Source: Caprella mutica (lineage: Eukaryota; Arthropoda; Malacostraca; Amphipoda; Caprellidae). From it: a stretch of 64,000 nt of DNA. Location of the stretch: assembly GCA_947561585.1 (NCBI GenBank), contig CANNZV010001599.1:1-64000 (forward strand), given 5' to 3'. Shown piece after piece: positions 20,201 through 27,969 of the stretch (position 1 is the stretch's first letter; each line of letters begins with the position of its first letter). The position numbers and the translations under genes were made by a program. Below the pieces are notes generated by a model that was not told where the DNA came from, made no database searches, and saw only the letters and a list, made by a program, of their open reading frames with translations.

Positions 20201-23200
20201 CTTCTAATAGAGAGATATCTCGTAACTCACCAATCTTCTACTAGAGAGATATCTCGTAACTCACCACTCTTCTACTAGAGAGATATCTCGTAACTCACCA
20301 CTCTTCTACTAGAGAGATATCTCTTAACTCACCACTCTTCTACTAGAGAGATATCTCTTAACTCACCACTCTTCTGACACAGCCTCCACTCGGTCTCCTC
20401 CAGTTGACTCTTCAAAGAGCTCACCCACCCCTGCAATGACCCTTGCTCCGACTGACTCTTGTCGCAACTCCTCTTGGCGTCACTCAGCTCTAACTGTAAC
20501 TTACGCCTCTCGGAGTGAAGCTGGGGAAAAAGAGATGGGGTGAATGAGAGAGTGATGGGGTGAATGAGAGAGTGATGGGGTGAATGAGAGAGTGATGGGG
20601 TAAATGAGAGAGTGATGGGGTAAATGAGAGAGTGATGGGGTAAATGAGAGAGTGATGGGGTAAATGAAAGAGTGATGGGGTAAATGAAAGAGTGATGGGG
20701 TAAATGAGAGAGTGATGGGGTAAATGAGAGAGTGATGGGGTAAATGAGAGAGTGATGGGGTAAATGAGAGAGTGATGGGGTAAATGAGAGAGTGATGGGG
20801 TAAATGAGAGAGTGATGGGGTAAATGAGAGAGTGATGGGGTAAATGAATAGGTAGCTATGCAGATTTTCATATAATCAAGTAAGATGCTCCCAGTAACCA
20901 GTTAGGTGCTCCCAGTACCCACCTGTTGGTTCCGGCTGCCAAGGTTCTGTTCGAACTCATTAGCTTTCTGATTCGCTGCCTTCAGTTTACACTCGTAAAA
21001 CTCTCTTATTTTCTTCAGTTCTCTCTCCCACGACTTCTCTTTCTGCTCATAAACCTGAAAAGAGTTAATTCATGTCAAGTAGCTACACACACATATGCTA
21101 AGCCATGTATTTTGGTGTCTAAACAAGATTCTTCATCTGTTAGGTTGGTAACTATCTATCTGCATTTGTATTGGTTAATACATATAGCTATCACCCACAA
21201 AATCATTGCAATTTTCTATACTACCCAACCAAAATTAAATGGATTTGGAAAAACAAGACTAGGATTAAGTATCAAAGAAAACAGATCCATATAGCTATCA
21301 TAAATTCATAAATTTTTCCACTATATTTTGATGATCATATTTAACATTTCTCCTAAATAATAACCTATTCAAATTTTTACCTAGTTTATTCTGGTAATTA
21401 TCCCTTTACCCTCCTTACCTTGAATATAATCTGTTCACTCTGCTCCATGGTTTCTTTGAGTTGGTTAATTTCCTTCTCCTTCTCCTTAATAATGGCCTCG
21501 AACTCCCCCACCCCCGCTTCAGAGGGAGAGGGTGTGTGCTGGGGGTGCTCAGTGGGGGTAGTGGTGTCCTTCAGCTTCGTGGTGGCCATGGCTGACGCAG
21601 ACCTGTCACTGGTGGAACACTGCGACTGACCTGAAAACAGTAGCATATTGTAAGGGAAATTATACACTTTTTTCGGTGGTAGGTAATTTCCCCACGTAAA
21701 TTTCCCCCAGGGGTAAATTTCATCACGTGAAAAAATAATCACTTCATATAATTATAAGTTAGTCAATTAAGGTTAGGTTAGCGGGCCAGTTGATTCTTAT
21801 AACACATTAGCTAGCTACTGCTTATAGCTAATTTCTGAACTATTTAACATTTAAAATGTTACGAGGTTACCACCAATAACACTTATTTAAAAACAGTTAT
21901 ATTTAATTGAAAAGATTCAACCTCAACGGGAAATCCATATTATTAGAGGTTATTTAAACTCTGCGTTGAAGGTTTTTTTTAAATATAATGTCATATTAAT
22001 TTATTTTTATTTTTTTTAGTTATATTTAATGTAATCTAGTAATATGTGGTGGAATTTACCTGGTGAAATATTCCGCGTGGAAATTTACTTACACTTTCCA
22101 AGTACTGTAAGTGTACCAGCCTACCTAAACTATGAGAAATTACTTCTCAAGATTAGAATATTTTAAATATTTAGTTAGCTAAATCATACCTATTTTAGTT
22201 AGCTAAATCATACCTATTTTAGTTAGCTAAATCATACCTATTTTAGTTAGCTAAATCATACCTATTTTAGTTAGCTAAATCATACCTATTTTAGTTAGCT
22301 AAATCATACCTATTTTAGTTAGCTAAATCATACCTATTTTAGTTTGCTAAATCATACCTATTTTAGTTAGCTAAATCATACCTATTTTAGTTAGCTAAAT
22401 CATACCTATTTTAGTTAGCTAAATCATACCTATTTTAGTTAGCTAAATCATACCTATTTTAGTTAGCTAAATCATACCTATTTTAGTTAGCTAAATCATA
22501 CCTATTTTAGTGAGGTTTGAGACACTCCCCCCAATCCTGAAGTAGTGGTGGCGGAGGAAGTGGTGGTGAGGGGAGGGGGGTACAGCTGACGAAGGAGCTT
22601 CTTCACCAGAGGTGGAGTGGAGTGACTCGGAGTCAAAGGACGCGTCTGTAGCAACTGAGAAAGGCATTGCTATTATCAGATATGATGTAATCGTGAAGTA
22701 CTTTAAATAACTTAACTCTCTTGAAGCGTCTGATATAAATGCTAAGACTTATTTCTGCTGAATGAACACGTTTCTATATCGTTAAATAATTAGAATGACG
22801 TTTTAAAAGATATATAAAACATGTAGAAAGTTTGCTATATGTTTGAATACTAGGTAGGGTAAGTTACGAATAATCGGGACAGCTCCACATCTTCTATTAG
22901 CCATATAAAGGAAAAGTATATAATTAAACGTTTTAACTTGTTATTTTACTCTTACGGAACCAGTCATTTACTAATTCCTGGATTATTCTTTGTATAAAAA
23001 CTGAGTATAACTATACATGATCTGACAAATAAAAATAGGTATTTTGAAAACAACGAATAAAATGTCAAATTAACTATATAGCTATATTTCAATACATAAT
23101 CGGAAATGTGGAACTGTCAAATAATTCGTATTTTATCCTACTAATAAAATGAAATCTGAGCAATTTTCACATTTCAGCAGTCATAATTTGGCAACTTTTA

Positions 23201-26200
23201 TTTAGTTACTTTAATTAAAAATATACTAATTTTCCTTAAAAACAAGAGGAATAAGCCTATTTTCTAATATTAAGTACTCCATTAAAATATTTTAACACGA
23301 ACAAAAAAACATGTTTTATCCCATACAAGTAATTAAACAATTGTCGCATCACAGTAAAGCCGTGTTTACATTATCAGTCAGCACCTAGGTATTTCCAAAG
23401 GCTGGAATTTTTGTTTCGCACTGAAAGCTGTTTTCGCACTGAAATTGATTCATTTGAATCACCACACTGTCGGATAGTGGCACTTTTCAGTGTGTTGTTA
23501 GCAATAGGAAGAGGGTGTGCGAGGCTCCGCATCAACCTTTTCTGTATTTTTGATAGTGAGTCATTTGGCATAGAACTTCTCACAGCTAAACACAGACTGA
23601 GAGCACAGCCACTATTAACCACACTGACGTACTGTAGTACCGTTTGAACACTTACGTGGTGACTGTGTCGAATGCACAGTGAACACCACGCGTATTCCCT
23701 AGGTTGTGACTGACAATGTAAACACGGCTTTAGACTCAACAATTGGCACTGTCATCACTAACCATCATTTGTGGGGTTGTTTTTGTGGGTAACCATCACT
23801 TCCCTCTTTGGAAGATTCTTTGCGAAAAGGGCCGGAGCTGCAGATGCATTAGGGCCATTCTGAGGGATAAAATAATAAATTAATTTAGAAGGGGTTTAAC
23901 GTCTGCTTTGGAACAAAAGGCCATATCGCTGACGTAAAAAGTAGCTAAATTAAATAAAATTAAAAATACATGAGGAAATCCGAAATCAAAAATTAAACAA
24001 ACCAATTTAACCTGATCCTAAGGAAAAGAAACAAGAGTTGAAGACTAAAATAATATCAACCCGAGATAACCTTTCCAACTTAATTTGCAACCCGATAACC
24101 TTTTCCAACTTAATTTGCAACCCGATAACCTTTTCCAACTTAATTTGCAACCCAATAACATTTCCAACTTAATTTGCAACCAGATAACATTTCCAACTTA
24201 ATATTTGGAACCCGATAACCTTTTCCAACTTAATTTGCATAGCTAAATTAATAACTTTGCGAGACATCATTCTTTGGACCGGTAAAGCTACGTTATTTCA
24301 AATTGATGATAATTAAATGTTCTATTACAATTATTATATTCTGATGGATATGCTTTCAGATCAGCAGTCTATTACAAATTACGTATAGTATTTATAAATT
24401 GTAAATAGTCTGTTTTATCTTATTAGTTACGCCAAAAAAAAAATAGTGGGAAGAGGTAGTATGCTCTGTAATCCTAAACTACCAACCAGTCAATTTGACT
24501 GCTTTTTATTATTCAAACATTTGTATCTCATGAATTATAATTGGTGGATAATTGACATTTTTTATTGTTAATATGGGGACAGTTTTTTTTAACTGGTTAT
24601 TTTTTTTTGGTTTCCACAATACATGCAGGTATCGTGGATACCAAAAAAATAACCACCTGTAGGTATCATGAATACCAATTAAAATAGCCAGTAAAAAGTA
24701 AAAACTGTCTCCATAGTCCATATATTAAAATTAAAAAAAAAGTATCTAGCTACCAATAATAATTTATGAGATATGACTGAAAACTTATAAACAGTCAAAT
24801 AGACTGCTTAGTAGTTAGTTCTAGGTTTAAATTGGACATCCATATCCGCACCTCTGTGACATGGAGGTGTGTCAAGGAGGCGTGTAGAGGTCTGGGAGGT
24901 ACTGCCCCATCATTAGCTGGCTCATACTTCTTATTGAGAGGTGCTCCAAAGACTCCATTCCTCCTGTCTCCATAGTAACCTAGACTCTTTAGGTCTCCTA
25001 AACCTGGTGGAGGAAAATCATTAGAAATGGAGTGATTGGTCAAAATATTCTATTTTGTACGGGGTAAAATAGGAATATTCTATTTACAACTAACATGTTA
25101 GAGAAAAAAAATCTAACCACAGAGTTCCAGTTTCAGGCAATTTTTATGAAAATACTTTTGGTAATATTCATTGCTAATTTTTTAGACATATGTATGAATG
25201 TTCATTTGAACAGATAAGGCATTCATTTGACCAGATAAGGCATTCATTTGACCAGACAATGCATTCGTTTGACCAGACAATGCTTTCATTTGACCAGAAA
25301 AGGCATTCATTTGACAGGGTAAACTCACTTCCATAGTGCGGCACTCCTAGCCTGTTCAAGGCCGGGTTGTTGGTCAGAGGACCGCAATTGGCATTCCTCC
25401 CCCCCACCACAGCTATGGGCCCAGAGGGGGACATCATATTGGGGGCATGGGAGCCACTCAGAGTGGGGGGTTTGAACGCCACGGGACGGTGGATTAGTTT
25501 CCCTTGGGGGAGAACTCCAGATATTGGGGTAAGTCTCGGTGGTCCTCTGGCGAAGTCAAGCTCTTCGTAGATGTGGTCCCTGGAATCCACCACCGCGACA
25601 CTGTTGCGCTGTCGCCCGCGGGAACAACTTAGACTGGAGGAACTATTGGTGGAACCTGAAGATGTAGATAGAGTTAGTGGAGAAATTAGGTGGCCGAGAA
25701 TAATTCAAACACTCTAAAGTTTAAAGGGATGATGTATATTCAATTTCATAAATAGCTACCTAATACAATTTTTTTTGTAAAATCATGTCAGTTGGTATCT
25801 AGCTAACTAGGATGTGACCATTTTTGTTATTCAAATCCATCAATTTCAAGTTCCAGAAATAAATAAATAGGTTTATATAAAAAGTTTTTAGTCAATACCA
25901 AATGATCACATGCTAATATTAAATACTGTATAACTCCTCTATAATGAAATCCTGTATAAGAAGGTCAAGAAGTGAGTAAGGAGATAGGCTCTATTCCTAG
26001 TGAACAAATTTTCTTTAGTCTGCCATAAAATGACTGAGTTTTCTAAAAACCGATCGTCATATATGCAGAGTAAAAATATTTGTTCACTATTCAGGGTAGT
26101 AGTTCTTGACTGAGAACTCTACAGAATTTCATTAGGAGTTCTACTGTATAATCAGATTTTAAGAAAATTCAGTCTCTCGTTTTATAATGATTTTATTAAA

Positions 26201-27969
26201 GAACAAATAGCTGAAATGAATGATCTTCATTTCATTCCAAGATCGAAAGTTCAGAAACCGAACTTGTACACTCAGTGCATATTACCTCCAGCAGCTGCTA
26301 TTTGGTTAAGGTCTCCTAAGGACCCTAGGCTGATCGCACCGCCAGCTTGTGCGGCGTAACTACTCAGGTGATTGCTGTCAACGCATCCGAAAGACTGGAA
26401 GCTACCAGAAGAGTATTCCTCGCCATTGCTGTGCAGTCTGCAACAAAACATCCTGTTAGTCATCACCTTGACTAAAAAATACATTATTTACCAAGACAAA
26501 TCTGTTTAATGAATTAAAGTGAGAGTAAACAATTAAGGGTACCTAGTTTATTCCTTATAAGAGATATGTAGCTAAAAACATCAATGAAGATTCAAGAGGA
26601 AATGGAAGTCATTTGTATTTTGGACCTTAAAATAAATAATTTGAAATTCCATTTTTTAAAGTAGTCATCATAAAATTTTCAGCCAAGAATTATCTTTAAG
26701 GCCAACAACAATAAAGTTTCACTAGCTACACACCTTGTAACCATAGGCTTCATGGGTTGTGTTTTGTAACTTGATGTGAACTTAACAGGTCCGCTCAAGT
26801 TACTCATAGAAGAATTAGGATACTCGTTAGGATAGTTCAAAGAATGGGGTCCATCAGTAGAGGCGGAGGAAACACGTCCCTGTTCCACCATAATGCGATG
26901 AGAAAACTGTGAGCCCTCTGTAGGAGCAGACCTGTAAGACTGTCTAGTCTGGTAGTTGGTGGGAGTGGTACGACTAGAATTGCTTGAAGACATTGGAGGT
27001 AGTGAAGAGTTGAATTCGTCTGACTGGTTGGATGGCACATTAACAGCATCGTGATTGGATGCCGATGATCTTGTTTGTTTATCGTAATCAGATGGTGCTA
27101 GACGTGGCTGTTCGTGATTGGTTACTGCAATCCTTGGTGGGTGTTCGTGATTGGCTGCCGCAATCCTGGGTGGTAGATCGTGATTGGCTGATGTAATCCT
27201 TGACGGTTGATCGTGATTGGCTGATGTAATCCTTGGCGGTTGATCGTGATTGGCTGATGTAATCCTTGGCGGTTGATCGTGATTGGCTGATGCAATCCTT
27301 GGCGGCTGCTCGTGATTGGCTGATGCAATCCTTGGCGGTTGCTCGTGATTGGCTGGAGCTAATCTAGGTGGTTGATGATGATTAACCGAATGTTTGGAAA
27401 TATAAGAAGAATTTTTGGCGGGAATAGAGTATTTCTGAGAGCTAGTTTCCAGGGAACTTCTGGAAGGTAATTTATTGGTCATAAGAATTGAATTGCGGGA
27501 AGACATGACATTTGAATGGGTTGTTTTGATGTTGAGGTGGGGGTATTGGGATGTTGTCTTGTAAGACTGGGGTGTATGAGAGGGAGTCGTTCTGAATATT
27601 GGTGTGGTCTTTGTGTCTATGGCGTGACCGGTACTTGACACAACATTCTGCTTCGTATGACTAGGATAACTGTTCGTGACGTACTTAGTATTGGGCGTCA
27701 CCATTGGCGTCTGGGAGGTAACTATGTTACTCGGTTTACCGAGGACTTTGGTAGGTCCAGTGTTTGTGACTGGGGCTTTAGGGAGTATCTTGAGGGGCTG
27801 GAGTTTGTGGTGGGGGAAAGGTCTCAGTCTGTGTAGGTTCTTCGTCGGACTTGGAGTTGGAGAGTTGTCAGACTCGGAGGAACCCCTCGTGTCGTTGCCA
27901 CTGTCCGATCGTGAGGCCATGGCTAGAGGAACACTCACGAAGGAGGAAGAACTACCAGGCTCATGGCTT
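17150..27969 (-). CDS. LZTS/Fez1 family coiled-coil protein, 13 exons (gene-level entry)
   Basis: Hand-assembled exons, 5' to 3' on the minus strand: 27969-26734, 26437-26286, 25655-25329, 25003-24852, 23859-23763, 22645-22502, 21630-21419, 21054-20923, 20520-20367, 19575-19466, 18826-18698, 18311-18126, 17266-17150. All introns are GT-AG and all phases fit. From the ATG at 27920 the total is 3099 nt (1032 codons plus stop). Residues 1-720 are disordered, rich in S, P, N and H. Residues about 730-994 are coiled coil. KEKSWERELKKIREFYECKL, ETEWRLCQKSGEISLLKAQL and RARWQEEKERVLQYQKQLQ match the LZTS1/2/3 Fez1 domain, and RPVAFKP upstream matches its AFKP motif. Vertebrate LZTS proteins are centrosomal, microtubule or postsynaptic scaffolds; that role here is inference. 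The frame is open to the first acceptor, so 5' exons are missing from this model. The last exon is the least certain. Confidence 0.85.
18126..18311 (-). CDS. LZTS-like gene, coiled-coil exon (YQKQLQ)
   Basis: 62 codons, phase 0 on both sides, acceptor TTTTATCTCAG and donor AAG|GTATGT. Encodes a heptad-rich helix with WQEEKERVLQYQKQLQ, the most conserved C-terminal block of LZTS proteins (human LZTS reads LEEKEKVIEYQKQLQ). Confidence 0.9.
18420..18505. mobile_element. Half MITE, ATTATCGGTCAG family
   Basis: Partial copy in the intron: ATAATTATCG on the left and GTGAAGCTGTATGATAATTC, then GGAACTTACTCTACC, on the right. Diverged. Confidence 0.5.
18583..18685. mobile_element. Minimal MITE, near-perfect palindrome, ATTATCGGTCAG family
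   Basis: About 100 bp in an intron. TAAATTACGAATTATCGGTC and GTTTCACATCTTTC on the left are mirrored by GATGTGAAACTGACC and GATAATTCGTAATTTA on the right. This is the family's shortest copy, almost only terminal repeats. Confidence 0.85.
18698..18826 (-). CDS. LZTS-like gene, coiled-coil exon
   Basis: 43 codons, phase 0, acceptor TTTGTGTTTAG and donor AAG|GTGAGG. Helical charged sequence with MQELIVSLRREVNELRGER, aligning with the LRREVGRLQAEL-type segment of LZTS. Confidence 0.85.
19183..19387. mobile_element. Large foldback element in intron
   Basis: About 100-bp arms: TTTTTAAGTCTTTCCACCAG ... GCTAAGCTCCTCCTACTTTT on the left and its reverse complement AAAAGTAGGAGGAGCTTAGC ... GGAAAGACTTAAAAAA on the right. 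The centre is the palindrome GTTGGTATCATGGATACCAA near 19273-19293, shared with other elements in the window. Confidence 0.85.
19466..19575 (-). CDS. LZTS-like gene, coiled-coil exon (EISLLK)
   Basis: 110 nt: two bases completing Gly, then 36 codons (EISLLKAQLKDCQGD onward), donor GAG|GTCAGT. The first residues directly continue the CQKSG of the preceding exon, reproducing the conserved CQK(S/A)GEISLLK block. This fixes the splice junction independently of splice-site scoring. Confidence 0.9.
19805..20366. repeat. Minisatellite, 34-bp unit, containing a 5' splice site
   Basis: About 17 copies. On the minus strand each unit includes AGAAGAGTGGTGAGTTA followed by the self-complementary AGAGATATCTCT. 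The exon-proximal copy supplies the real donor of exon 20367-20520 (AGTG|GTGAGT). All copies keep GTGGTGAGTT, with TTAAG/TTACG variants. Confidence 0.95.
20367..20520 (-). CDS. LZTS-like gene, coiled-coil exon (EETEWRLCQKSG)
   Basis: 154 nt, acceptor CTTTTTCCCCAG, donor AGTG|GTGAGT, ending in phase 1. Reads LHSERRKLQLEL then QLEETEWRLCQKSG, aligning with the IEETKWEVCQKAG block of human LZTS. Both of its splice sites lie at the edge of a minisatellite. Confidence 0.9.
20529..20848. repeat. Minisatellite, 20-bp unit, ~16 copies, abutting a splice acceptor
   Basis: Unit GGGTAAATGAGAGAGTGATG (CACCCC-type variants at the exon side). On the minus strand it is a pyrimidine-rich CATCACTCTCTCATTTACCC, resembling an amplified polypyrimidine tract ending 8 bp before the acceptor AG of the next exon. 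Confidence 0.95.
20923..21054 (-). CDS. LZTS-like gene, coiled-coil exon (KSWERELKK)
   Basis: 44 codons, phase 0, acceptor CTTTTCAG and donor CAACAG|GTGGGT. VYEQKEKSWERELKKIREF matches the VLEERQKAWERELAELR block of LZTS; NEFEQNLGSRNQQ continues the coiled coil. Confidence 0.9.
21419..21630 (-). CDS. LZTS-like gene, exon opening the coiled coil
   Basis: 212 nt, phase 1 in and phase 0 out, acceptor CTGTTTTCAG, donor AAG|GTAAGG. The first 45 residues are S/T/P-rich. The remainder (EFEAIIKEKEKEINQLKETM, EQSEQIIFK) starts the Fez1-type coiled coil and matches human (L)EQSEAAVAQV. Confidence 0.9.
22168..22510. repeat. Minisatellite, 24-bp unit, containing a 5' splice site
   Basis: About 14 nearly identical copies. 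On the minus strand each unit reads CTAAAATAGGTATGATTTAG plus four more bases. The copy at the array's right edge is the donor ATAG|GTATGA of exon 22502-22645. Each unit thus carries about nine exon bases plus the start of the intron. Confidence 0.95.
22502..22645 (-). CDS. LZTS-like gene, exon of low-complexity linker
   Basis: 144 nt after acceptor GTTGCTACAG, phase 1 in and phase 1 out, matching both neighbours. Encodes an S/H/P-rich peptide (ASFDSESLHSTSGEEAPSS ... HHHFLRHHYFRIGGSVSN). The donor ATAG|GTATGA lies in the first unit of the adjoining minisatellite; without it the frame stops five codons later. No homology recognised, so support comes from phase and splice sites. Confidence 0.65.
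   Translation of the reverse strand, partial: TRPLTPSHSTPPLVKKLLRQLYPPPLTTTSSATTTSGLGGVSQTSLK
22856..23142. mobile_element. MITE, ATTATCGGTCAG family
   Basis: Intronic copy: GGGTAAGTTACGAATAATCG at the left and CTGTCAAATAATTCGTAT at the right, with CCACATCTTC/GGAAATGTGG inner matches. About 287 bp, AT-rich centre. Confidence 0.7.
23356..23731. mobile_element. MITE with AAAGCCGTGTTTACATT ends
   Basis: About 376 bp in an intron. AAAGCCGTGTTTACATTATC and AGTCAGCACCTAGG at the left mirror CCTAGGTTGTGACTG and ACAATGTAAACACGGCTTT at the right, an imperfect TIR of about 37 bp. The short ORFs inside are not considered genes. Confidence 0.8.
23763..23859 (-). CDS. LZTS-like gene, short linker exon
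   Basis: 97 nt after acceptor TTATCCCTCAG, donor GATG|GTTAGT. Phase 0 in and phase 1 out, consistent with both neighbours. Encodes NGPNASAAPALFAKNLPKR and a short N/T tail. Supported by phase, splice sites and lack of stops only. Confidence 0.65.
24062..24240. repeat. Intronic minisatellite, 28-30-bp unit, ~6 copies
   Basis: Unit TTCCAACTTAATTTGCAACC plus CGATAACCT, with length variation in the T-run. Lies in the intron after exon 24852-25003. Confidence 0.9.
24571..24723. mobile_element. Foldback element with GGTATCRTGGATACC cores
   Basis: Left ATATGGGGACAGTTTTTTTT and right AAACTGTCTCCATAGTCCAT are inverted. Between them two GGTATC..GATACC palindromes (GCAGGTATCGTGGATACC; TAGGTATCATGAATACC) face each other. 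Confidence 0.75.
24852..25003 (-). CDS. LZTS-like gene, Gly/Tyr/Pro-rich exon
   Basis: 152 nt, acceptor TTTCCTCCACCAG, donor GAG|GTGCGG, phase 1 in and phase 0 out. Encodes LGDLKSLGYYGDRRNGVFG and APLNKKYEPANDGAVPP, disordered linker. Confidence 0.75.
25193..25318. repeat. Intronic minisatellite, ~21-bp unit, ~6 copies
   Basis: Unit GGCATTCATTTGACCAGATA with substitutions. Starts about ten bases inside the intron beyond the donor of exon 25329-25655. Confidence 0.9.
25329..25655 (-). CDS. LZTS-like gene, exon with AFKP motif
   Basis: 327 nt, acceptor TCTACATCTTCAG, donor GGAA|GTGAGT. Encodes RNSVAVVDSRDHIYEELDF, then IHRPVAFKPPTLSG, which resembles the RPSAFKPV motif in the N-terminal half of vertebrate LZTS. 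Otherwise G/P/N-rich and likely disordered. Confidence 0.85.
25926..26146. mobile_element. Pogo-type MITE (ACTCCTCTATAATGAAATCC)
   Basis: About 220 bp in an intron. Left TATAACTCCTCTATAATGAA and right TTTCATTAGGAGTTCTACTG are inverted. A relative is at 47859-48017. CAGTAGAAC-type ends with TATAATGAA are typical of pogo/Tigger-derived MITEs (family knowledge). Confidence 0.7.
26286..26437 (-). CDS. LZTS-like gene, Ser/Gly-rich exon
   Basis: 152 nt, acceptor TTTTGTTGCAG, donor GGAG|GTAATA, phase 2 in and phase 1 out. Encodes LHSNGEEYSSGSFQSFG and AISLGSLGDLNQIAAAG. Disordered; no domain recognised. Confidence 0.8.
26734..27969 (-). CDS. LZTS-like gene, large 5' coding exon with internal coding repeat
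   Basis: 1236 nt, acceptor TGTTATTTCAG, donor AAG|GTGTGT. The first in-frame ATG is at 27920 in a strong GCCATGG context, but the frame is open for 16 more codons to the acceptor, so translation may begin in an unseen 5' exon. The product starts MASRSDSGNDTRGSSESDN and is S/T/P/N-rich, with several TP and SP sites. Residues about 183-270 are an 11-residue tandem repeat (PPRIASANHEQ type). Confidence 0.85.
27113..27372 (-). repeat. Coding minisatellite, 33-bp unit
   Basis: About eight in-frame copies of an 11-residue unit PPRIASANHEQ (variants ITSANHD, IAAANHE, IAVTNHE). The 33-bp length keeps the frame. Inner copies are more alike than outer ones. Confidence 0.9.

Noticed and set aside
21765..21785. 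GGTTAGGTTAG, arthropod telomere-like motif
   Set aside because: Only two partial units; no array.
23374..23742. 122-codon minus-strand ORF
   Set aside because: Lies inside the AAAGCCGTGTTTACATT MITE; no domain.
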